Of a DNA stretch of 64,000 bases, positions 11,091-20,722 are shown one piece after another. The translations under genes were made by a program, and so were the position numbers. Source of the DNA: Papilionanthe hookeriana x Papilionanthe teres (lineage: Eukaryota > Streptophyta > Magnoliopsida > Asparagales > Orchidaceae); the NCBI GenBank assembly GCA_022702705.1, contig CM040433.1, forward strand, positions 16,023,682 to 16,087,681, read 5' to 3'. The notes beneath the pieces were generated by a model. The model was not told where the DNA came from and did no database searches. It saw nothing but the letters and a program-made list of their open reading frames with translations. Every line of letters starts with the position of its first letter. The stretch's first letter is position 1.

Positions 11091-11107
11091 TGGCGCCATT
11101 ACGGGAG
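11091..11107 (+). other. Ath1 primer-binding site (tRNA-Asp type)
   Basis: TGGCGCCATTACGGGAG begins six bases after the LTR end. The Athila-type site, complementary to plant tRNA-Asp, is TGGCGCCGTTGCCGGGGA, so this copy has a few mismatches. A nearly identical block 60 bp upstream (11031-11047) lies inside the LTR. Confidence 0.75.
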
Positions 11108-11239
11108 AGCGAGAGGCAAACTTTTAGATTTTAAGTATTTTTTATTTTATTCATTTTTCTTTATTATAAAAAACCAAAAAGAAAAAAAAACATATATATA
11201 GTAATAATATTTATTTTAATTCTTGCTAATTGACTTTTT

Positions 11240-12600
11240 ATGCGTAGTTCTGGATCTGAAGGATTATTACCTTTATATTCTGAATTAGAAAGAAATGTTA
11301 GAAGAATTAAAAAAGGAAAACAAATTCAAAAATTTCAAGAAATGAATAATTTACTTAACAATTTACAAAATCCAATTGAAATTAATGAACAAAATGTTTA
11401 TAAATCATTAAGGGATTATGCTAACCCTACAGTTGATGAACTTCATAGTAGTATTCAAATACCCACTATAGATGCTAATTCTTTTGAGCTTAAACCATCT
11501 ATTATTCAAATGGTTCAAAACAATCAATTTAGTGGAACACCAAATGAGGATCCAAATTTACACCTTGCTAGTTTTTTAGAACTTTGTGCTACCTTTAAAT
11601 ATAACAATGTTTCTGATGATGCTATTAGGCTTAGACTCTTTCCTTATTCTTTAAGAGATAAAGCAAAGATGTGGTTGAACTCATTAGCAACAGGTTCTAT
11701 TAAAACATGAGCTGAAATGTCACAAAAATTCCTTGCTAAATATTTTCCTCCTTCCAAAACTGCTAAATTAAGAAATGATATTACTTCATTTAGTCAATTT
11801 GACGGGGAGACAATTTATGAAACTTGGGAAAGATTTAAAGAACTATTAAAAAAATGTCCTCATCATGCTTTACCTGATTGGTTAATTATTCAAACATTTT
11901 ATAATGGATTAATTGGATCTTTAAAATCAATTATTGATGCTGCTGCTTGAGGTTCTTTAATGTCTAAATCATTTGAAGAAGCTTACACTTTAATTGAAGA
12001 AATGGCTAACAATAATTTTCAATGGCCTTCTGAAAGGATTAATCCTAAAAGAATGGCAAGTCTTCATGATAATGAAGCCTTTTCTATTTTAGCTTTACAA
12101 GTAGCAGAAATGTCTAAGAAATTAGATAGTTTAGCTATTAATATATCACATAATAACTCTGCTAATATTGAAGATTCTCAAACTATTGAAACTTTACAAG
12201 CCATTGCTAGTAAAAATAATCCTTATTCAAATTATTATAATCCTGGATGGAAAAATCATCCTAATTTTAATTGGAATAATTCACAACAATGGGGTAATAA
12301 TCAATCTCATCCCACTGGAAATTGGAATAATCAAGTTAATTCAAACTATAAACCACCTGGATTTGACAATCAACAGAAAAAGTTATCTATAGAAGAATTA
12401 ATTTTACAACTAAGTAATCAATTACAAAATCAAAATACTGCTATTCGTAATATTGAGAATCAAATGGGACAAATCGCTAATTTAATTAATTATAGACCCC
12501 AGGAACACTTCCTAGTAATGTTGAAATCAATCCAAAAGAAACTGGAAAAGAACATGAACATGTTAAAGCTGTACAACTTAGAAGTGGAAAGGAATTAAAA
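11240..12600 (+). pseudogene. gag: Ath1 gag (capsid), broken
   Basis: Gag would form the virus-like particle in the cytoplasm. The frame starts at ATG 11240 (MRSSGSEGLLPLYSELER) and contains the Athila/gypsy capsid signature: ELKPSIIQM about residue 83, NEDPNLHLASFLELC, LRLFPYSLRDKAKMWLNSL, then KFLAKYFPPSKTAKLRNDI and CPHHALPDWLIIQTFYNGL. The C-terminal part is Asn/Gln-rich with NPYSNYYNPGWKNHPNF. No CCHC zinc knuckle is visible. The frame is broken by TGA at 11708 and 11948 and by a one-base shift near 12500. The homologous Ath3 gag has codons for amino acids at these sites. Confidence 0.85.
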
Positions 12601-13544
12601 GAAAGAATGCAGAATGAAATTGAAAATGAGATTGAGGTTGAAGAGATTGAAAAATCTAAAGAAACTCATTCTCCTAATAAAAGATCAAACTGATATTTCT
12701 ATTAGTATGGAAGTTGAAAAACCACCACCACCTTTTCCTCAAAGACTTAAACAGCAGAAGCTTGATTATCAATTTTCTAAGTTCTTTGAAATTTTTAAGA
12801 AACTTACTATAAATATACCTTTTGCTGAAGTTTTGGAACAGATGCCAACTTATGCAAAATTTATGAAGGATATTGTAAGTAAGAAATGAAAATTTGAAGC
12901 TTTTGAAACTGTTGCATTAAGTGAAGAATGTAGTGCAATAATTCAAAAGAAATTACCTCAAAAACTTAAAGATCCTGGAAGTTTTACTATACCTTGTGCT
13001 TATTGGAGAAAAGTTTTGTGGAAAAGCTTTATGCGATTTAGGAGCAAGTATTAATCTCATGCCATTTTCTATTTTTTGAAGGTTGAATTTAGGAGAGATT
13101 ACTCCCACCATTGTAACCCTTCAGTTAGCTGATAGATCTATCACTTACCCTAAAAGAGTTATAGAGGATGTTCTTGTTAAAGTAGATAAATTTATCTTCC
13201 CTGTAGATTTCATTGTACTTGATATAGAAGATAAAGAAATACCTATTATTTTAGGTAGACCTTTTCTAGCGACTGGACGAGCTATGATTGATGTGCAAAA
13301 AGGAGAATTAACCATGAGAGTTAATGATCAAGAGATTAAATTTAATGTCCTTAAATCAATAAAGTACCCTAACAAAGAAAAATGTTATCGAATGGATATA
13401 ATTGATTATTTAATTGAGAAACATTATCAAGAAAAATGTAAAGTAATTTCTGAAGAAAAATTTGAATTATTAACTGATGAAGATGAAGAACTGAAAGAAG
13501 AAGAAACTCATTATATTAAAGATAATTGGGAAACTTTGGCATAA
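12601..13544 (+). pseudogene. Ath1 gag C-terminus and aspartic protease, broken
   Basis: The segment begins with a charged linker and PPPPFPQRLKQQKLD (about 12724). Then come IPFAEVLEQMPTYAKFMKDI and the protease, with active-site region CDLGASINLMP near 13035-13062 and the flap/end ILGRPFLATGRAMIDV near 13250. The protease matures Gag-Pol. Breaks are TGA at 12887, a one-base insertion near 13000 (frame moves at the conserved PCVIGEK-like site) and TGA at 13077. The DLGA form of the catalytic triplet is usual for this lineage. Confidence 0.82.
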
Positions 13545-15090
13545 CTCACAATGATATACTTTTACCCTCAATTAAAAAAGCCCCTGAACTGGAATTAAAA
13601 ATGTTACATTCACATTTAAAGTATGCATTTATGAGAAATTCATTAACTTTACCTGTTATTATTTCTTCCGAGCTAAGTTCAGATCAAGAAGAAAAATTAA
13701 TAGGAGTGTTAAAGAATTATAAGAAAGCATTTGGTTGGACTATTGTTGACATAAGAGGAATAAACCCGTCCATTTGTATGCATAAAATTTTAATGGAAGA
13801 AAATTTTAAACCTACTATTGAACCGCAAAGAAGATTAAATCCTATCATGAAAGAGGTTGTTAAAAAAGAAATTGTTAAATGGTTAGATGCTGGTATTATT
13901 TATCCTATTTCGGATAGCCAATGGGTAAGTCCTATTCATTGTGTTCCAAAGAAAGGAGGAGTAACTGTTATTGTCAATGATAAAAATGAACTAATTTCTA
14001 CAAGACAAGTTACTGGATGACGAATTTGCATTAATTATAGGAAATTAAATGACGCCATTGGAAAGGAACATTTTCCTTTACCTTTCTTGGATCAAATGCT
14101 TGATAAATTACACAGGCACTCATATTTACGTTTTCCGGATGGATATTCTGGTTATCATCAATTACCTGTCGCTCCTGAGGACCAAGAGAAAACAACATTT
14201 ACAAGTCCTTATGGAACATTTGCCTTTTGAAGAATGCCTTTTGGTTTATGTAATACACCTGCAACTTTTCAAAGATGTATGATGTCAATATTTTGTGATT
14301 TGATTGACAAAGGAATTGAAATATTCATGGACGATTTTTCGATCTTTGGAACTTCTTTTGAATCTTGTTTGGAAAATATTTCCAAAGTTCTGAAAAGATG
14401 TGAAGAAACAAATTTAGTTCTTAACTGGAAAAAATGTCAATTCATGGTCACAGAAGGCATTGTACTTGGTCACAAGATTTCACAAAAAAGGATGGAAGTA
14501 GATCAAACAAAAGTGAAAATTATTGTTGAATTATAACCACCTACTACTGTTACTGATGTGAGAAGTTTTCTAGCTCATGCTGGATTTTATAGAAGATATA
14601 TAAAGGATTTTTCTAGAATTGCTAAACCTCTTTGTCATTTATTGGAAAAAGATGCTAAATTTGAATTTAACAAAGATCGTGTTAATGCTTTTAATATTTT
14701 AAAAGAAAAATTAATTACTGCACCTATCATTGTTGCACCTAATTGAAATAAATCTTTTGAATTAATGTGCGATGCAAGTGATTTTTCAATTGGAGCTGTA
14801 TTGGGACAAAAATATGAGAAAATTTTCAAAGTTATATATTATGCTAGTAAAACTCTTACTGAAACTCAAAGAAATTACACTACTACTGAGAAAGAGCTTC
14901 TAGCTATAGTATATGACTTTGATAAATTTAGATCTTATCTTCTTGGTAATAAATGCGTAGTTCATACTGATCATTCCACTATTAAATATCTAATGTCAAA
15001 AAAGGATGCTAAACCTAGACTGATAAGATGAGTTTTACTTCTACAAGAATTTGATTTTCAAATAGTGGATAGAAAAGGAACGAACAACCA
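13526..15090 (+). pseudogene. pol: Ath1 reverse transcriptase and RNase H, broken
   Basis: RT copies element RNA into DNA and RNase H degrades the hybrid RNA strand. The frame has KEIVKWLDAGIIYPISDSQWVSPIHCVPKKGG-type fingers (about 13865-13960), ICINYRKLN (14024), HFPLPFLDQML, MPFGLCNTPATFQRCM (14234) and the catalytic box FMDDF (near 14327). RNase H starts near 14765 with MCDASD and includes YTTTEKELLAIVYDFDKFR and TDHSTIKYL. Breaks are TGA at 14018, 14228, 14744 and 15029 and TAA at 14534. All interrupt conserved positions where Ath3 has tryptophan, arginine or glutamine. Confidence 0.88.
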
Positions 15091-16488
15091 AATTGTCGAT
15101 CATTTATCTAGAATTAAGAATGATGTTATTACTCGAAGAAAACATAAATGAGAAATTTCTTGATGAACATTTATATGTTATTCAAGGATACCAAACACCT
15201 TGGTATGCGGATATAGTTAACTATTTAGTTAGCAATATTCTACCTTATGGATTGGATGAAAAATTTATTAAGAAATTTAAAAATGATGCTAAATATTATA
15301 TTTGGGAAGATCCTCATTTATTTAAATTAGGAAGAGATTCTATAATTCGAAGATGCGTACCTATGAAGAAACTTTTGCTTTTATTCAAAAATGTCATGAT
15401 TCCGATTTTGGAGGACACTTTGGAGTAGATAAAACTGCATTTAAAATTTTAAATTCAGGATTTTATTGGCCTACTCTATTCAGAGATGTGAGACATTATG
15501 TTAAAACATGTGATCGATGTCAAAGAATGGGAAATATATCCAAGAAAGATGAAATGCCTTTAAACTATATATTGGAAGTTGAAATTTTTGATATATGGGT
15601 TTTAGAATTTATGGGACCAATTGTACCATCATCTGGAAAAATTTATATTTTATTAGCTGTTGATTATGTTTCAAAGTGGATTGAAGCTGTAGCTTTGTTT
15701 AACTGTGAATCCAAAAGTGTATCTAAATTTTTAAAGAAGATGATTTTTTCAAGATTTGGAATGCCTAAGGTAATTATCACAGATGGTGGAAGTCATTTTA
15801 GAAATATAAGAATTCAATCATTACTCGCAAAAAATTGGAATCAAACATAAAATTGCAATCGCATATCACCCACAAACAAGTGGAATGGGTGAAGTATCAA
15901 ACGAGAGAAATTAAAAGAATTTTAGAGAAGACTCTTAATCCTAAAAGAACTGATTGGTTTGATAGACTTGATTCTGCATTATTGGCTTATAGAACAGCTT
16001 ATAAGACACCAATCGGAATGTCACATTACCAGTTAGTTTTTGGAAAACAATGTCACTTACCTGTTGAACTTGAACATAAAGCTTCTTGGGCAATAAAGGA
16101 GTTTAATTCTGATTTGAATACTGCAGAAGAAAAACGATTATTGCAATTAAATGAGATGGATGAAATAAGAAATGAATCATATGATAATGCAAAAATTTAT
16201 AAAGAGAAAATGAAGATATTACATGATAAAAAGATTTCAGGAAAAATATTTGAGCTCGGACAAGAAGTATTACTATTTAATACTCGTTTAAGACTTTTTC
16301 CTGGAAAATTGAGATCAAAATGGATATGACCATATATAATTGAAAAAGTATACCAATATGGAGTTGTGGATATTAAAGACCCCAAAACGAGAAAATTTTT
16401 TAAAGTTAATGGATTAAGATTAAAGCCTTATTTGAGAGACATTAAAAAAATTTATAAAGAGGCTTATGAATTAAGTCAACCTGATTAA
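15091..16488 (+). pseudogene. Ath1 integrase, broken
   Basis: Integrase joins the cDNA to host DNA. The HHCC zinc-binding domain is clear near 15380-15530 (CHDSDFGGHFGVDKT ... HYVKTCDRCQRMG). The catalytic core follows with LEFMGPIVPSSGKIYILLAVDYVSKWIEA and ITDGGSHF, and the tail with DWFDRLDSALLAYRTAYKTPIGMSHYQLVFGK and GKLRSKW. The frame changes near 15134, 15350, 15840 and 15880, with TGA at 16327. The natural stop is TAA at 16486-16488. No chromodomain is seen. Confidence 0.85.
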
Positions 16489-16835
16489 AGAATTACTTAG
16501 GTCGGGCTGACGAAGTTAAACTAAGCGTTTAATGGGAGGCAACCCATAGATTTTATTTTTAGTGTGTTTTTACATTTTTAATGTATGGTTATGCCTCGGT
16601 CTTGACTAATTTTATATAACTTCGGAAAATTAAAAATTATCTTGAAGTATATAAAGTTTGGACTTTGGATCACTCCATTTCATATGTGAGTAAAAAGGAG
16701 ATCAAGTTAACCTTCATTGAAATTATGTATAATTGTGTTATTGAGATTGTTCTGATCTTACCATTATAATTTACCTATTTTTGGAGAACGAAACCTTGAA
16801 ATTTGACGTTAATCGAAATGGAGCCGAACATGGTT

Positions 16836-16910
16836 CCGGCGCCTAAGCGCCAGAATAAGCTGTGTGTCGATGGGTCCGACGCCTAGGCGCCGATTTGGCT
16901 CCTAAGCGCC
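16836..16910. promoter_or_regulatory. Palindromic array upstream of ORF-A (Ath1)
   Basis: Three GGCGCC-type palindromes between pol and ORF-A. Spacings of TA centres are about 40 and 19 bp, close to one or two 21-bp steps. An AT-rich TTTAAATTAACC lies 60 bp downstream. The matching position in Ath3 has the array plus CCTATAAACC. Confidence 0.6.
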
Positions 16911-16998
16911 ACGGTTACTGGGTCGTGTTAAACAGAAAATTTTCAGTTTTTCGCACGATTTTCACCTTTAAATTAACCTATCTTCGTCCCCAATCCCT

Positions 16999-17418
16999 AT
17001 GCAATCAATATTTCGACCCATACACTCCATTCTTGAGAGATTAGAGAGGATTTTTGAAGAAATGGAGAGGAGAAATCTTGGAGAAGAGGCTAGAGACAAT
17101 GGTCCAAAAGATCCTCAACCCTACTTCAATGGTTTCATCGCTGTAAGTTTGGAGAAAATTTTTAGTCGTCTTGATAAATTTGAAGCGGATTTCAAGAGTA
17201 TTGGAGATCGCCTCCATGAGATGTATCATCAAATTGAACATTTGGAATGACAATCGAAGCTCCAATTTGATCATCTAGCGGCTTATCAAGATGCTCAAGT
17301 AGAGATGTATGCGAAGAACAATTGGATCGACGAGAAAATGGCTACGGATTTTCCTAGAGCATTAGTGTTCTTCCCAAGTGGGCTGAATAGTTTTCCTTGC
17401 CAAGATGATGGAAATTAG
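16999..17418 (+). pseudogene. Ath1 ORF-A: coiled-coil post-pol protein, one stop
   Basis: Function unknown. From ATG 16999 (or ATG 17062) to TAG 17416-17418, interrupted by TGA at 17248 where Ath3 has Trp. Visible features are DPQPYFNGFIAVSLEKIFSR, then a heptad-like helix (RLDKFEADFKSIGDRLHEMYHQIEHLE) continuing as LQFDHLAAYQDAQVEMYAKNNWID and DFPRALVFF. Ath3 (45664-46047) and Ath2 (C-terminal part of 26580-27720) carry the same protein. It sits between pol and ORF-B, in the place where some Athila elements have an env-like ORF, but I see no signal peptide or membrane segment. Confidence 0.65.
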
Positions 17419-18218
17419 ATAGTGATTTGGTGAGATCGTGATTTATCCAGTGAGTCGTTGTATCGATTTAGTGAATCGATTGTGTTTGTTTGTGTATTTG
17501 CTTTCATGTTCAATGTGTGTTGTATTTGTTTTCAAATTGTGTTGTTTGATTGTGTGTTAGGACTTGAATCATTATATTATACTTATCTAAAGTGTATTGA
17601 GCCAATATTGAAGATTATAAATGGAAATTAGAGGAGTTTGATTTAAACCTTGTGTTTGATTGGTGGATTTAATATTTAATTTTTTTTTAAAAAAATTGGA
17701 AAACGTTTTGGAAGTTAGAAACTGAAGCCCTACTCTAATATGAGTAATTGGAAGTTGAATTTATGAATTTTGGTGGAAAATAAAATTTTTAGAGTGATTT
17801 TTGTGAAAGGCGAGTCTGGCGCCTAGGCGCCAGAATTCGGCGCCTAAGCGCCGGTTCGGCCTGCTTACCCGAAAAACACCATATAAACCCCATTAGCCAT
17901 GGATGATGCCTAAGCTTCATCTCCTTCCCCATTTCATGAAAATACACCTCTTAGATCCATTTTGAGGTCAAAACATCAAGTATTTGGGCGCGAAATCACT
18001 TGATTTCTTTGTCTCGAGGTCAGATCTACACTCTAATCCATTTATTTTTGATTTTCACGATAGTTTTTCCTATGTTTTGCTAAAAACCAAAATTTTAAGA
18101 AAAATTTTGATTTTTAGGTATTCTATTTGGATTTTTAAACTTATTTTAAATTTCTTAAACTTAAAAAGAGTTTAAATATTTGATTCCTAAATTTGTTCTT
18201 GTTTTCTTTCACGTTTAG
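17419..18218 (+). promoter_or_regulatory. ORF-B upstream module: palindromic array, TATA box and leader
   Basis: CTGGCGCCTAGGCGCCAG at 17816-17833 is followed by a second unit exactly 21 bp on (to 17853), then ATATAAACCCC at 17881. A 330-nt leader then ends at the ORF-B ATG (18219). The layout copies that of the LTR promoter. Ath3 (45236-45280, then TTTTAAACCC) and Ath2 (26050-26139, then TTATAAACC) keep it. The first 400 bases (17419-17815) hold nothing recognisable. Confidence 0.55.
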
Positions 18219-19380
18219 ATGACACCGAAATCTAAGCGAGGAAAGGGATGAGAAAATTTTGACAGTAGCAAGTTCGCGACTGCAGCAGCACATTTTCGAT
18301 ATCACGAATTTGCGACGTTGAGAAAGTTTATCTCTGAGCGAAGCTTTTACAATCCGAGTGAAATGTTCGAGAACACAATCGTTGCGCACAACTGGCAACG
18401 ATTCTGTTATTTCACCGCTGTTGCTGTTATTCCATTTGTTCACAAATTTTATGCTAACTTTTTAGAAGCGGAAGACTATGAAGTCTTCGTCAGAGGTATT
18501 GGAATAGGATTTACTCCGGAGAGGATCAATGTGTTTTATGGACTGCCACCTACCATCGAGTGCCACTATTCTGGATTATCTCCATTTGAGGGAGATCTTG
18601 AGATGATTATTGCTTATTTGACTGACGACACTGGAGCCTGAAAGATCCGGAATGAAAAACGGGTAAAGTTCAAATCTTCTAAGCTAGATGGTGTTTCAAA
18701 GGCATGGCATTATTTTATTTCTGCTAGACTTCTACCTTCCAACCACCTGAGTGAAGTTACCAGAGATCGAGCTATCTTAAACTACTGCATTCAGGAGAGG
18801 AAGCCGATAGATGTCGGCAGTATTATTTATGATTCTGTGGAGTCTACTGCTAGATCCAGCACTTCTGTGGGACTGGGATTCCCATCTTTGATCTATTCTT
18901 TTTGTGTTAGCAATGGAGTCACTACTGATATTTCTAAGGAGAAGCTGAAGTCTACCAAGCCAATTGGGCAGGAGAGTGTTAGTATCTATGATCGTCTTCG
19001 AGGGAAGAGATCGACCGCTCCTTCTACTTCTGCACACACTTCAGGTAGACCTTCCACTTCCAGACCTTCTACTTCTACTGCTGAGCCACCATCTAGTTTT
19101 TGGGAATCGATGCATGATCAATTTCTAGAGCAGCAGCATGAGTTATTTCAAACTCACTGCAGAGTTGATTCTATTGATAAGAAAATTGATCATTTATCTG
19201 AGTGCCCAGAGGAAGAGTAGTTACGATGCTGAGTATGATGAAGCTCTCGTTAGATTCCTGAAGGGAGAGCATGATGTTCAGTTTCCTACCTGTCCTAGTT
19301 TTTCACCATATGTTGATCCTAAGGATGTTGAGTTTTCTTTTGGTGATGATGACGATGATGAGGCTATAGACAGTGATTAG
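18219..19380 (+). pseudogene. Ath1 ORF-B: 'Transposase_32'-like plant transposon protein, broken
   Basis: Start ATG 18219 (MTPKSKRGKG). The N-terminal half shows RKFISERSFYNPSEMFENTIVAHNWQRFCYF (in part), HKFYANFLEAEDYEVFVRGIGIGFTPERINVFYGLP, the pattern of the putative plant transposon protein domain Pfam calls Transposase_32. The middle contains DRAILNYCIQERKPIDVGSII and SVGLGFPSLIYSFC. A Ser/Thr/Pro-rich linker and a short helix follow, then VQFPTCPSFSPYVDP and an acidic end (GDDDDDEAIDSD). Breaks are TGA at 18249 and 18639 and a one-base shift near 19210. The role in the element is unknown. Confidence 0.75.
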
Positions 19381-20683
19381 TGGCCTGATTTACCTCCGAG
19401 GTGTGCTAAGTCTGTTGTTAGTTTAGTTTGTTTACTAGTATTGATTGTTATTTGTTGTTTGCTAATTTAGATTTGTTTATGTACTTTGTGTGGATTCTTG
19501 GGTGTTGAGACTGTTATTAGAGTATTTTTAATGTATTGTGTTTAAGATTGAAATTTGGATAAATTTATGTTTATTTCTGTTTCAACCTACTGTTTAGTAG
19601 TTAGTATTGTTGTTCTATTTCTGTTATTATAAGTAGTATAGTCATTTAATTTAATTACTAATGAACCTGCTTACTTTTATACCTGCTTCATTATTTTAGT
19701 ATTATTCATAAAAGCATGTGTAGAAATAAATTTTTCTTTATAGAATTTTTTTTTACATATTTATAAAAATTCATTTTTAAAATTATGTTTTTCCTTCTCT
19801 CATACTTTAAAAAAAAATTTTTTTTTCATGATAGACCAAAACTTAAGTTTGGGGGAAAGGGAAAATACATTCAAATTTAAATTTTATTTGTCCTTTAAGA
19901 ACTAATATTTTCTTAAAATAAAAATTTTTAACATAACATGAGGAATGAAGAATCTATTTAAGATCACTTAAATTTTTGAAATTATAAATAATTTAGTGGA
20001 CTTAATCAAAAATTTTAATATCTTTGATTGATTTTAAGAATAGAATTATTCAACTTAAAGAAGAATAAGATTAACAAATTTTTCTATTCATAGTAGAGAT
20101 AATTGAATTTTAGAAGTATTAAGAAATAAAAAATTATAACTCGAAAAAGAATAGATCGAAATTCTTTTGAAATCTATGTATGTTATAATAATTAAGTGAA
20201 AATGTATAAGTTTGAAAATATAAGTTAAGGATAGTGAAGTTCAAAACTATTAACAAGCTATCCAGATACAGTAATCCTCTCTTAAAAAAAAAAGAAAAAG
20301 AAAAAGAGAGGAGAAGCTTGAGGAAATGCCTAATAAAAAATTGGCTTCACTTGAATTAACTTATAAAAAGAAAACTGATTACATATATTACTTAATTTTT
20401 ATGCATGTACTTTTATTAGAAAAGAATTTCTTGAAGATCTTTTTCTTGTGAATAATTTTTGTGATCTTAATATAATAAACTACAATTATTTTCGAAGTGA
20501 ATGAAAAATTTTTGAAGTCTTATGATTTGGTAGTTAGAATATTCTTTAAATTCTTAAAATTAAACTTAGTTAGTGAAATTTGGTTAATGATTTACTAAAG
20601 CCTTTATAAAATAAAAAATCATAAGAAGTCTTAAATATTTACCTTTTTATTACAAATGTTATACATTTTATATAGTAAAAAGG

Positions 20684-20703
20684 GTTACTTGAGGACAAGT
20701 AAC
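20684..20703 (+). other. Hairpin directly upstream of the 3' polypurine tract (Ath1)
   Basis: GTTACTTG-AGGA-CAAGTAAC: an 8-bp perfect stem with a 4-nt loop. Ath4 has ATTACTTG-AGGA-TAAGTAAT (62973-62992), with the outer G-C pair changed to A-T. Ath3 (42325-42344, minus) has one mismatch. Confidence 0.65.
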
Positions 20704-20722
20704 GTTTAAGTTTGGGGGATTT
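20704..20722 (+). other. Ath1 3' polypurine tract
   Basis: TTAAGTTTGGGGGATTT abuts the TG of the 3' LTR, the expected position of the plus-strand primer. Confidence 0.8.

Larger units (their letters stand above)
19381..20722 (+). other. Ath1 3' untranslated region bounded by two polypurine tracts
   Basis: It contains an internal polypurine tract (TTAAGTTTGGGGGAAAGGGA, about 19844-19863), CTATCCAGATACAGTAATCC (20270-20289) and a purine run of AAAAAGAAAAAGAGAGGAG type (20284-20312). It also has GCCTAATAAAAAATTGGC, a small stem, near 20329-20346. It ends in the hairpin and 3' polypurine tract. All of these recur, in the same order, in Ath3 and Ath4. Confidence 0.7.

Noticed and set aside
12168..12392. 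Second open frame inside Ath1 gag
   Set aside because: It is a shadow of the Asn-rich gag frame, made of Ile/Leu runs from AT-rich codons.
16999..17418. ORF-A as an envelope gene
   Set aside because: It sits where Athila elements may have env-like ORFs, but no signal peptide, membrane span or cleavage site is visible; the coiled coil alone is not enough.
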